Below are positions 26,558-33,986 of a stretch of DNA of 64,000 nucleotides, piece by piece; position 1 is the stretch's first letter; each line of letters starts with the position of its first letter. Both the position numbers and the translations under genes were made by a program. The DNA comes from Fictibacillus fluitans (lineage in GTDB: Bacteria > Bacillota > Bacilli > Bacillales > Fictibacillaceae): the NCBI RefSeq assembly GCF_030418125.1, contig NZ_JAUHTR010000009.1, forward strand, positions 1 through 64,000, in the 5' to 3' direction. A model generated the notes under the pieces. The model was not told the origin of the DNA. It saw nothing but the letters and a program-made list of their open reading frames with translations, and made no database searches.

Positions 26558-27358
26558 GTGAGTGTTACTGTTTTTAATGGGATTGCGGCACGGCTGAGGG
26601 CTGCCGGCTGTGTTTATGCGGAAGAAGAAGCACGGCTGCTGCTCTCTGCATCGGGGTCTCCTGAAGAGTTGGACAGCATGACAGAAAAGAGGGCAGCAGG
26701 ATTTCCTCTTGAACATGTGATGGGTTACGCAGAATTTTGCGGATTCCGGATTGAGGTGGATCCTCATGTCTTTGTTCCAAGAAGGCGCACCGAGTTTCTC
26801 GTAAATGAGGCGGCAGCGATAACAAGGACGGGAGATACTGTACTGGATCTCTGCTGCGGTTCGGGAGCGGTGGGGGCTGTCCTCGCTAAGCTTAAACCCG
26901 GCATCAGACTTTATGCGGCTGATATTGATTCAAAAGCTGTCACATGTGCGATCCGGAATGTCCGGGAAGCAGACGGGGTGGTTTTTGAAGGCGACCTTTA
27001 TGAACCATTGCCGAAAAACTTGCGTGGCAGCGTCAATGTTCTTGTCGTAAATGCGCCATATGTTCCTACAAATGCGATGTCATCGCTTCCGTCAGAAGCG
27101 CGTATTCACGAAGACCGGATCGCACTGGATGGCGGACTGGACGGGCATGATGTCCAGCGGCGGTCAGTGATTGGAGCAGGATCCTGGCTTGCACCGGGAG
27201 GATTTCTGCTCATGGAAACAAGCTCTGGACAATCAGCAGAAACATTACGTATTTTTCAGGAGCAGGGATTCCTTTCAAAAGTAGCGTTTTCCCCGGATCT
27301 CGAAGCAACGGTAGTGATTGGAACAAAAGTCAAAGCCGGATCAGCTCGTTTAAGCTGA
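26558..27358 (+). CDS. PrmC-related protein N5-glutamine methyltransferase-like protein
   Basis: A 266-residue SAM-dependent methyltransferase: an N-terminal helical domain (about 1-80, EHVMGYAEFCGFRIEVDPHV) and a Rossmann fold with motif I VLDLCCGSGAVGAVLA (about 96-111). Motif IV reads NAPYVP in place of the NPPY of true PrmC, as in the PrmC-related branch often annotated putative protein N5-glutamine methyltransferase. It is therefore probably not the release-factor methylase of this organism; its target is unknown. GTG 26558 follows AAAAGGAGGG. Its 3' end forms part of a terminator. It follows the atoE-like gene. Confidence 0.85.
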   Translation: MSVTVFNGIAARLRAAGCVYAEEEARLLLSASGSPEELDSMTEKRAAGFPLEHVMGYAEFCGFRIEVDPHVFVPRRRTEFLVNEAAAITRTGDTVLDLCCGSGAVGAVLAKLKPGIRLYAADIDSKAVTCAIRNVREADGVVFEGDLYEPLPKNLRGSVNVLVVNAPYVPTNAMSSLPSEARIHEDRIALDGGLDGHDVQRRSVIGAGSWLAPGGFLLMETSSGQSAETLRIFQEQGFLSKVAFSPDLEATVVIGTKVKAGSARLS

Positions 27359-27368
27359 TTCGGCTTTT
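27332..27368. terminator. Terminator overlapping the 3' end of the PrmC-like gene
   Basis: AAAGCCGGATCAGCT pairs with AGCTGATTCGGCTTT around CGTTTA; the stop codon TGA is within the right arm. Runs of A and T on the two sides make it usable for the convergent nuclease gene too. Confidence 0.88.
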
Positions 27369-27377
27369 AGTCTGGAA

Positions 27378-28139
27378 TTATCTTTTTGCTTTTCGGTAGC
27401 CGGCTTTTTGCGCTTCTGACTCCGAGCAAAACATGATCTCGGCTTTGGTTACATCATATGATTGACCGCCGGGAACATGGTAGATCATCGACTGCTGATT
27501 CCCTTTTATGTTGCATTTCCCCTTTGGCTTTTCATTTGAAGCAGGCTGTTTCTTTCCATTAGAGGAAGTGTTCTTGGAATTTTCATGAAAACCATCCTCC
27601 TGGGCATAGTTTTCGATGGACCAGATTCCAACCCCTTTTTGCTGGGCCTTTTCCTGTGTGGCGCGAAACTGGTCCACATACTTGGTATTGGGCGGATAAA
27701 CATAAGCGACCCGTGCCAGCCCCTTTTCCAGGAGCAGCTGGTTAAAATTTTGTTTGCCTAACCATATGTAAGCGAGCAATCTTCCGTACTTGTCGCGTTC
27801 GGAAACATCCATCTCAACGCCTACTTTTTTGCCGGTCAGCTCTGTTTTTGTGAACTTGGAGCTTTCCGGGCCAAAAGGCTGGACACCGAGCCGGGGATGC
27901 TTCGTCTCGGGAGTGTCCACGAGCAGCATTCGGACGCGTTCTGTTTTTCCGTTCTTGAATTTAACATCGATTGTATCTCCATCCACAACATATGTGACGG
28001 TAGCGGGCATGCCTTTCACTGCAGCACTCTGACTTTCCGGCGAGCTGCTTTCTTGTACTGCTGAACATCCTGCTGATAGCACGGCGAGTAAACATACCAT
28101 CGTTACAATGAGCAGGTTTTTAAGAAGCTTTGTCTTCAC
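27378..28139 (-). CDS. Secreted thermonuclease-like lipoprotein (SNase domain)
   Basis: The 253-residue product has a lipoprotein signal (lipobox LSAGC at about residues 21-25), an SNase domain (about 45-175: YVVDGDTIDVKF, VRMLLVDTPETKHP, SERDKYGRLLAYIW with the catalytic Arg/Glu/Arg pattern) and a C-terminal module (about 210-253: GNQQSMIYHVPGGQSYD and FCSESEAQKAGYRKAKR) found on several Bacillus nucleases such as YokF and YncB. It is a calcium-dependent endonuclease acting on DNA or RNA outside the cell. No immunity partner is expected or seen. Confidence 0.88.
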   Translation of the reverse strand: MKTKLLKNLLIVTMVCLLAVLSAGCSAVQESSSPESQSAAVKGMPATVTYVVDGDTIDVKFKNGKTERVRMLLVDTPETKHPRLGVQPFGPESSKFTKTELTGKKVGVEMDVSERDKYGRLLAYIWLGKQNFNQLLLEKGLARVAYVYPPNTKYVDQFRATQEKAQQKGVGIWSIENYAQEDGFHENSKNTSSNGKKQPASNEKPKGKCNIKGNQQSMIYHVPGGQSYDVTKAEIMFCSESEAQKAGYRKAKR

Positions 28140-28235
28140 GATTTTGGTTCTCTCCTCTTACTTATATATTACCGATAACCTTGAAATCACAAATGCTATT
28201 ATACTACGTTATCCATTTACATAGTGTCTTTCCAT

Positions 28236-28270
28236 AAAAAAAGCATCATGATCCATTAGATCGTGATGCG
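28236..28270 (-). terminator. Terminator for the S-box-controlled hydrolase
   Basis: On the minus strand GCATCACGATC pairs with GATCATGATGC around TAATG (one mismatch), followed by seven T residues. The stop codon at 28256 lies inside the hairpin. Confidence 0.85.
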
Positions 28271-29065
28271 TTCTGAAAGTGACTGCCGGTTAAGCCAGTT
28301 CAAGGTCTGGGCAAGCAGATCATTAAAATGATGGATAGAGGAAAAGGTATGATTTGCCCCTTTAATGAGCTGTAACTGTGTATCCCCACGGGACCTAGTG
28401 CGGGCGCTGTCAGAAAAATGGCTGCAGTATCTGCTTGGAATGTCTTTATCCTCTGTTCCATGGAGAAGTAAAACGTCCCCTGTAAACCGTGAGAGTTCCT
28501 TTATGGGATGGTAAGCCTGAAGAGACTGGAGAAAATCAGCTTTTAAGGAATATCCCAGATGATCAACATAACCTTTTTCAGGTAAGCATTTACATTCATT
28601 TTTGCCGACGATATTCACAATATCTTCGTAGGGATTACCAACCGAAGCCCATAGAATAAGGTCTTTCACTCTTGGATTGATTGTGGCCGTATGAACCGCC
28701 ACAGCTCCTCCCAAACTATGGCCAAGGAGAATAATCTCCCTGGAATCGATACAAGGCAGTTTTGTGGCATAATCAATCGCGGCTTGTGTCTGGCTGATTA
28801 AATCCTGAAAGGTATTTTCTCCATAACTGCCTTCGCTTTCCCCGCATCCGGCATAGTCAAAACGCAATACGGCAAACTGGCTTGAAGTAAGCTGCTGAGC
28901 AGTTTTAACAAAAAGGCGGTCCACTCCGATCCGGTTGCTTGTAAAGCCATGGCAAATGATGACAATTGGCAATTTGGCCTGAGGAATTCCCAATGTGTGC
29001 CGTGGATAATGAACAGTAGCGGTTAACTTGTAATCCTTCCATAGAAAGTAACCTTGCTTTTCCAT
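28256..29065 (-). CDS. Alpha/beta hydrolase under a SAM riboswitch
   Basis: A 269-residue cytoplasmic serine hydrolase: oxyanion region IVICHGFTSNR (about 33-43), nucleophile elbow LGHSLGGAV (about 113-121), acid in LLHGTEDKDIP and catalytic His near GANHTF. It belongs to the broad family that includes feruloyl/cinnamoyl esterases and serine aminopeptidases; no acetyl- or succinyl-homoserine motif shows it to be MetX. AGGAGA precedes ATG 29065. A clear S-box and terminator in its leader tie it to methionine or SAM status, so a role in sulphur salvage or in cleaving a methylated ester is plausible but unproven. Confidence 0.85.
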   Translation of the reverse strand: MEKQGYFLWKDYKLTATVHYPRHTLGIPQAKLPIVIICHGFTSNRIGVDRLFVKTAQQLTSSQFAVLRFDYAGCGESEGSYGENTFQDLISQTQAAIDYATKLPCIDSREIILLGHSLGGAVAVHTATINPRVKDLILWASVGNPYEDIVNIVGKNECKCLPEKGYVDHLGYSLKADFLQSLQAYHPIKELSRFTGDVLLLHGTEDKDIPSRYCSHFSDSARTRSRGDTQLQLIKGANHTFSSIHHFNDLLAQTLNWLNRQSLSERITI

Positions 29066-29133
29066 TTAACCATCTCCTGAATAGTTTATAAATAACTAAT
29101 CTCATCTTTTTAGTCGGAATTTTAATAAATAAA

Positions 29134-29172
29134 AACCCCTTCTTATGTTTTCTGAAGCGTAAGAAGGGGGTT
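29134..29172 (-). terminator. Riboswitch-controlled terminator
   Basis: On the minus strand ACCCCCTTCTTA pairs with TAAGAAGGGGT, followed by TTTTT ATTT. It lies just after the S-box aptamer and about 70 nt before the hydrolase start, the position expected of the expression platform. Confidence 0.9.
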
Positions 29173-29193
29173 GAATGAATGTGGTCAACTCAT

Positions 29194-29300
29194 TTCTTAT
29201 CTTCCAAGCAAACAGCTTGTTGAAATTGGCACAGTGCTCACCGGGGAGTCTGCTGCCGAGGCTTCTCAGGGTCAATTCCCTCCGCCTCTCTGGATAAGAA
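29194..29300 (-). ncRNA. SAM-I (S-box) riboswitch aptamer
   Basis: Read on the minus strand: P1 strand TTCTTATC, conserved AGAGAGGCGGAGGGAA and kink-turn region, TTGACCCTGAGAAGCCTCGG, GCAGC, GCACTGTGCCAATTTC and the closing P1 strand GATAAGAA. These match the S-box consensus in order and spacing. SAM binding stabilises the aptamer and lets the terminator at 29134-29172 form, shutting off the hydrolase gene at 28256. Reading confidence is high from the conserved blocks alone. Confidence 0.95.
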
Positions 29301-29317
29301 GTATATAATTTTAATTT

Positions 29318-29346
29318 AATGTATGATATTTTTAATAGTTTGTCAA
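29318..29346 (-). promoter_or_regulatory. Sigma-A-type promoter for the S-box transcript
   Basis: On the minus strand TTGACA (29346-29341) is followed after 17 bp by TACATT (29323-29318). It lies about 20 bp upstream of the aptamer, where transcription of the riboswitch must begin. Confidence 0.75.
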
Positions 29347-29448
29347 TCGTATAAGAATAGTTGATTTTAGAATATGACACATTTAAGAAAAGGTATCAAA
29401 AATGATTTATTTGTCCCTGTCTTTTTTACAGTAATGAGTTAAAGCGTC

Positions 29449-29477
29449 TTGGCATTAAATATTTTATATTGTAAAAT
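29449..29477 (+). promoter_or_regulatory. Sigma-A-type promoter for the SBF transporter
   Basis: TTGGCA (29449-29454) and TAAAAT (29472-29477) are separated by 17 bp, 45 bp upstream of the GTG start at 29522. Confidence 0.7.
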
Positions 29478-29521
29478 AATAACATAATAGATTATTAGAA
29501 GGATAAGGAAGAAGGCTAAGC

Positions 29522-30493
29522 GTGTTAGAAAAAATCAATCGTCAGCTAGAACGGTTCATGCCCATTATCACCCCGATAAGTGTACTTCTGGGCATGCTGT
29601 TGACACATGAGTTAAAAAACTTTCTGTTTCTCGTTCCGTGGATTTTTGCGTTTATGACGTTTTCGGGCAGTCTGGGCTCAAATTTCACCCATTTGCGCAA
29701 TACGTTGTTCCGGCCTGCGCCCATCTTTATTGGATTGGCCATTCTTCACGTGGTAATGCCCCTGTGGGCCTGGGCCGTCGGTCACATTGCGTTTTCCACG
29801 GATCCTTATACCATCACAGGATTGGTGCTTGCGATGGTCATTCCGTGCGGAATCACGAGCAGCATGTGGATTTCCATTTACAAAGGGAACAGCACCCTTG
29901 GGTTATCCATTATATTAATAGATACATTATTATCGCCTCTTGTGGTTCCATACAGTTTGTCTCTCTTTGTCGGGGAATCTGTAGCCATCGAGGAATGGCC
30001 GATGGTCAGGGACCTTCTGATCATGATTGTTATTCCTTCTATTGTCGGTATGATTCTAAATCACTTGACCAAAGGGAACATCAAAATAACACTGGGTAAA
30101 CGAATTGCCCCCGTATCAAAAGTCTGCATGGCCGTTGTCGTCGCGATTAATGCGTCGGTAGCAGCTCCCTACCTGAAGCATGTGGATAAAAAGCTGATGT
30201 GGATTGGACTAATTGTCTTTTTTATCGCAGCCAGCGGCTATTTAGTGTCCTTTTTAGTGAGTATAATGCTGAAATATGATAGAGAAACGATGGTTTCAAT
30301 GGTTTTCTGCGGAGGGATGAGAAACATCAGTGCGGGGTCGGTTATTGCCCTCACTTATTTTGCTCCCATGACAGCCGTGCCTGTCATCATCGGAATGCTT
30401 TTTCAGCAGATCCTTGCATCGATCTATGGCTTTGTACTGTCCAAACATTTCGGCAGGCAGTCCCGGCCACACAAAGAAAGCACATCAGCATAA
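29522..30493 (+). CDS. SBF-family (bile acid:sodium symporter-like) transporter
   Basis: A 323-residue membrane protein with about 9-10 TM segments of the SBF fold: FAFMTFSGSLGSNF near the first crossing, VLAMVIPCGITSSMW, and MVFCGGMRNISAGSVIALTY at the second. Members include bile-acid, pantothenate and arsenite carriers; B. subtilis YocS is a relative. The substrate is unknown. The GTG start at 29522 has AAGGAAGAAGG upstream. It is divergent from the S-box hydrolase, but the riboswitch does not lie on its transcript. Confidence 0.83.
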   Translation: MLEKINRQLERFMPIITPISVLLGMLLTHELKNFLFLVPWIFAFMTFSGSLGSNFTHLRNTLFRPAPIFIGLAILHVVMPLWAWAVGHIAFSTDPYTITGLVLAMVIPCGITSSMWISIYKGNSTLGLSIILIDTLLSPLVVPYSLSLFVGESVAIEEWPMVRDLLIMIVIPSIVGMILNHLTKGNIKITLGKRIAPVSKVCMAVVVAINASVAAPYLKHVDKKLMWIGLIVFFIAASGYLVSFLVSIMLKYDRETMVSMVFCGGMRNISAGSVIALTYFAPMTAVPVIIGMLFQQILASIYGFVLSKHFGRQSRPHKESTSA

Positions 30494-30526
30494 AAAAAGG
30501 AGTCCATTGGATTGGGCTCCTTTTTT
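30492..30526 (+). terminator. Terminator after the SBF transporter
   Basis: GGAGTCC pairs with GGGCTCC (one G-U) around ATTGGATT, flanked by seven A and six T residues, so it can act both ways. Confidence 0.85.
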
Positions 30527-30530
30527 ATCG

Positions 30531-30656
30531 TTATTTATCCTTTTTTACGGATAGGATGAAACGTACCAGCAGTGTCTCGAGCTGCTCATCCTTTATCTTT
30601 TTTCTGTTGAAATGCTGGTGAATGCGTTGTTTAACCACTTCATTGCTCATCACCAT
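30531..30656 (-). CDS. Small helical protein, 41 residues, unknown function
   Basis: MVMSNEVVKQRIHQHFNRKK followed by IKDEQLETLLVRFILSVKKD: an amphipathic, highly charged helical protein with no membrane segment. The minus-strand ribosome binding site GAGAGGAGA precedes the start at 30656 (the ATG at 30650 is another option). It shares the hairpin at 30492-30526 with the convergent transporter. Codon structure and signals support a real gene; I know no named family. Confidence 0.6.
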   Translation of the reverse strand: MVMSNEVVKQRIHQHFNRKKIKDEQLETLLVRFILSVKKDK

Positions 30657-30881
30657 TCTCCTCTCTTCTTTGTTTTCTTGTTTTTTTCTTGCTTATTTGT
30701 GAAAATACCTGCCTGCTGTCGAAAGAAGGGGTAATATGTCTTATCCTTTATATGTACGTATTACAAATTTTTGTGATTATATTACCATTCATGATTGTTA
30801 ATATTACCGGATTTGAAGAGGTTAAAACCTTTTTCAGGGAAAAAGGTACCCGATTTTCATCCTACTTATTCCCAAATGGTA

Positions 30882-30890
30882 TGGTATAAT
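30882..30890 (+). promoter_or_regulatory. Extended -10 promoter for the GT2-TagF fusion
   Basis: TGGTATAAT is a perfect extended -10 element (TGn-TATAAT), 64 bp before the start codon at 30954. The -35 region is weak. The rest of 30657-30881 holds no supported gene. Confidence 0.55.
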
Positions 30891-30953
30891 CTTCAAGTTG
30901 TTATATTTTTAACCATTTGAAACAGAGAGAGAATCGATACAGGGGGAAATAGA

Positions 30954-33071
30954 ATGAAAAAGGTATCCGTTATTATTCCGGTGTATAACACAACTGAATT
31001 TTTGCCGGAATGTCTGGAATCTGTCATAAACCAGACCTATACTGATCTGGAGATCTTACTGATCAATGATGGATCAGATCAAGGGTGCAGGGATCTTCTC
31101 GAAGAGTATGCAAACAAAGATGCAAGGATTTATCTGGTCGATTCCATCCAGCGAAAGGGTGTGGGAGCGGCCCGAAATGCCGGTATCAATCGGGCATCTG
31201 GAGATTTTGTTTATTTTTTGGACAGTGATGATTACCTCCCGTTGTCCACGATTGAACGGCATGTACACCATATTGGCAGTCATAGCATGCTTACCGGAAG
31301 AGTTAAAAAGGTTACGGTTAAGCCTGAAGAGGCAGGAGAAGAAAGAAACAGTAAGGTTTTAAAGAACCGCAACAAAACACGCCTCTTTAAAAACTACTCG
31401 GTCCTCAACCGCTTAATTTCCATGGAGTTTGTTAAAGGAAATAAGCTAAGATTTTCTGAAAACGTAGAAAACTATTCCGATGTGGAATTCCTCATTCCTT
31501 GTATGATAAATATGAAGAAGTATCCTTACATAACTGAATGTCTCTATTATAAGAGGGTAAGGAATGACCCTATTACCAATCCGGCACTATCTCAAATGGA
31601 TAAGGATAAAGTGGTCCGGGATTACATGGCCGTCTATAATCTGTTGAAGGACCAGTATGAAGGTAATGGAGCGGTATCAAAATTTCTTGACCGGCAGTTT
31701 CTGAACTATTACCGTAAATCGGTTATTATGCTTCTGGCTGATCAAAAGCAAGTGCCTCAATCCTTTAATTCCATATCAATTGCTGCAAAAAAGGTTAATC
31801 CAAAGGCACTCAAAAAATTAAATGTGGTTGTGAAAACAGAGATCAACCAGCTTAGAAATGAGAAACAAGCCAGCTATGCCAGATTAATCAAACTCCATCA
31901 TCTTCTCCGCAATGCCAAAAGGGCGGTTAAAAGCAGGAGAAAAGTATATGTCTTTCTTTATCGGAATTTCTTTATTCGTATGCCGATGAAACAGAAGAAA
32001 ATTGTATTTGAAAGCTTCCTGGGGAAAAACTACTCTGACAGTCCAAAGAATATTTACGAAGAAATGCATCAGAACTATAAGGACTACAAGTTTATATGGA
32101 GTTTTAATGAAAAGCGGAAGATACCCGGAAATGCAAAGCAGGTGAAGCGCTTTAGCCTGGCTTATTATTATCACTTGGCAACATCGAAATATTGGGTCAG
32201 CAATTCCAGGCTTCCCATGCATCTGGACAAGCGTCCGGGCAACATTTATTTGCAGACATGGCATGGAACACCGCTAAAAAAACTCGTTTTTGACATGAAT
32301 GAAATTCATTCCGCTAATCCGAAATACAAACTCCATTTTTATAAACAGTCAAGAAGATGGGATTATTTGATTGCCGCCAATCAATATTCATCAGATATCT
32401 TTAAAAGTGCTTTTAAGTTTGAAAAGAAAATGCTCGAGTTTGGCTATCCCCGAAATGACATTTTGCATGATGCCGAGAGGGACCATAAAGCGGATGAGCT
32501 CAAACTTAAATTTGGCCTTCCTTTAGATAAAAAGGTAATTTTATATGCGCCAACATGGCGTGATGATGATTTTTATGAACCCGGAAAATACAAATTCCAG
32601 CTGCGGCTTAATCTTCAGCAGATGAAGGAAAGATTGGGTGATGAGTATGTCATTCTTTTGAGAATGCACTATTTTATCGCTGATGATATTGATACTTCCG
32701 GGGCTGAAGGATTTGCCTACAACTTTTCAAAACATAATGACATCGCTGATCTGTACCTGATTTCGGATATTCTGATTACAGACTATTCTTCCGTCTTTTT
32801 TGATTATGCGAATTTGAAGCGTCCGATTCTTTTTTACACCTATGATCTGGAAAAGTATCGGGACACACTCAGAGGGTTTTATATTAATATGGAAGAGGAA
32901 GTTCCAGGCCCGCTGTTAAGAGACAGTGAGGATGTGATTCGCACAATTGAAAATATTGATGAAGTCATGGAACAGTATAAAGGCAACTATGAACGTTTTT
33001 ATGAAAAATTTTGCGGGTGGGAAAAAGGAAATGCAACCAAACAGGTTGTGAAGCAAGTATTTAAATCGTAG
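30954..33071 (+). CDS. Two-domain teichoic acid enzyme: GT2 glycosyltransferase plus CDP-glycerol glycerophosphotransferase (GgaB-like)
   Basis: The 705-residue product joins a GT-A family 2 domain (residues 1-about 220: SVIIPVYNTTEFLPECLESV, LINDGSD, FLDSDDYLPLS with the DxD-like site) to a TagB/TagF-type Glyphos_transf domain (about 340-700: WHGTPLKKL, APTWRDDDFY, LLRMHYF, ITDYSSVFFDYANLKRP). B. subtilis GgaB has this architecture and helps make the minor teichoic acid with a sugar-phosphate repeat. I infer a polymer of alternating sugar and glycerol phosphate (or its attachment). It stands alone, with an extended -10 promoter and its own terminator, 20 kb from the main teichoic acid cluster. 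Confidence 0.85.
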   Translation: MKKVSVIIPVYNTTEFLPECLESVINQTYTDLEILLINDGSDQGCRDLLEEYANKDARIYLVDSIQRKGVGAARNAGINRASGDFVYFLDSDDYLPLSTIERHVHHIGSHSMLTGRVKKVTVKPEEAGEERNSKVLKNRNKTRLFKNYSVLNRLISMEFVKGNKLRFSENVENYSDVEFLIPCMINMKKYPYITECLYYKRVRNDPITNPALSQMDKDKVVRDYMAVYNLLKDQYEGNGAVSKFLDRQFLNYYRKSVIMLLADQKQVPQSFNSISIAAKKVNPKALKKLNVVVKTEINQLRNEKQASYARLIKLHHLLRNAKRAVKSRRKVYVFLYRNFFIRMPMKQKKIVFESFLGKNYSDSPKNIYEEMHQNYKDYKFIWSFNEKRKIPGNAKQVKRFSLAYYYHLATSKYWVSNSRLPMHLDKRPGNIYLQTWHGTPLKKLVFDMNEIHSANPKYKLHFYKQSRRWDYLIAANQYSSDIFKSAFKFEKKMLEFGYPRNDILHDAERDHKADELKLKFGLPLDKKVILYAPTWRDDDFYEPGKYKFQLRLNLQQMKERLGDEYVILLRMHYFIADDIDTSGAEGFAYNFSKHNDIADLYLISDILITDYSSVFFDYANLKRPILFYTYDLEKYRDTLRGFYINMEEEVPGPLLRDSEDVIRTIENIDEVMEQYKGNYERFYEKFCGWEKGNATKQVVKQVFKS

Positions 33072-33080
33072 ATGAATGAT

Positions 33081-33107
33081 GCCGGTGGAGATCACCGGCT
33101 TTTATTT
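33081..33107 (+). terminator. Terminator after the GT2-TagF fusion
   Basis: GCCGGTG pairs with CACCGGC around GAGAT, followed by TTTTATTTATT. Confidence 0.85.
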
Positions 33108-33118
33108 ATTGATTTACA

Positions 33119-33132
33119 CGAACGTATGTTCG
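33119..33132. promoter_or_regulatory. LexA (DinR) SOS box
   Basis: CGAACGTATGTTCG is a perfect match to the Bacillus LexA box CGAAC-N4-GTTCG. TTTACA at 33113-33118 directly precedes it and TATGTG follows 16 bp later, so the box would lie inside a promoter spacer, a usual place for repression. The next gene downstream is the response regulator at 33315; no other ORF with a ribosome binding site lies between. Confidence 0.75.
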
Positions 33133-33314
33133 TTTATGTGGTAATTATGACACGTAAAATGGTTTTTGTCTACTCTATCTTTCTAAACTGTTGAAAATTG
33201 AAGAACAATAAAACAAGGAAATTATGTGAATTCGTCAGGATTTTCGTTCTTCCGGACAGTAATTATGCTATCATCAATTGTTGAAATGATTAGAGAAAAG
33301 GAGCCTTCTTTTTC

Positions 33315-33986
33315 ATGAACATTCTTGTTGCTGAAGACGACATCCATCTTGGAAAGTTAATTGTCCATATGCTCAAAAAAAATGAATATCATGTGGAGTG
33401 GGTGACCAATGGCGAGGATGCCTATGAGACGGCTCTTGCCCGTGATTTTGATATTGTGATTCTTGATTGGATGATGCCGGGACAAAACGGCCTCGACGTT
33501 TGCAGGAGATTGAGAAACGAGGGCTGTTCCCAGGCGATTTTAATGCTTACCGCAAAGGATGCGGTTCAGGACCGGATCAATGGGCTGGACGCCGGTGCGG
33601 ATGATTATTTAGTCAAGCCGTTTGAAATTGATGAACTTCTGGCCAGGCTCCGTGCGCTTTCCAGAAGAAACTTTGCTCCTATTGTGGAAGAAAAAGTTAT
33701 GCTTTTTGATATTGTATTGAACCGGACGAGTTATAAGGTGAATTCCTCCAGGCGGGAAATCCAGCTGACACCCAGGGAATTTCAGCTGTTTGATTTACTC
33801 GTCCGCAATAAAGGACAGGTACTTCACCGGGAAACCATATTGGACAGGGTATGGGGAATCGATGCCGATGTTTCTGCCAAAACGGTGGATGCTACGGTGA
33901 AATTGCTTCGTAAAAAGCTGGGTAAGCTGACCAAAAAGGAAGTTATTGAAAGTGTGCGCGGGGTGGGATATCGACTTGAAAACTAA
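33315..33986 (+). CDS. OmpR-family response regulator
   Basis: The 223-residue product has a receiver domain (1-115: acidic pair EDD at 7-9, phospho-acceptor Asp in DIVILDWMMPG, Thr in LTAKDA and Lys in VKPFE) and an OmpR/PhoB winged helix (about 125-220: LTPREFQLFDLLVRNKGQVL, VDATVKLLRKKLGK, VRGVGYRL). AAAAGGAG precedes ATG 33315. It overlaps the histidine kinase by 11 bp. The upstream region carries a LexA box. Target genes are unknown; envelope stress is a guess based on the nearby LTA synthase. Confidence 0.92.
   Translation: MNILVAEDDIHLGKLIVHMLKKNEYHVEWVTNGEDAYETALARDFDIVILDWMMPGQNGLDVCRRLRNEGCSQAILMLTAKDAVQDRINGLDAGADDYLVKPFEIDELLARLRALSRRNFAPIVEEKVMLFDIVLNRTSYKVNSSRREIQLTPREFQLFDLLVRNKGQVLHRETILDRVWGIDADVSAKTVDATVKLLRKKLGKLTKKEVIESVRGVGYRLEN

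Noticed and set aside
26558-27358. Assignment as the true release-factor methyltransferase PrmC
   Set aside because: Motif IV is NAPY and there is no prfA next to it, so the PrmC-related branch fits better.
28256-29065. Assignment of the S-box gene as homoserine O-acetyltransferase (MetX)
   Set aside because: Length and motifs fit a generic alpha/beta hydrolase, with no MetX signature.
30689-30889. 66-residue ORF upstream of the GT2-TagF gene
   Set aside because: No ribosome binding site, low-complexity hydrophobic content, and it overlaps the extended -10 promoter.
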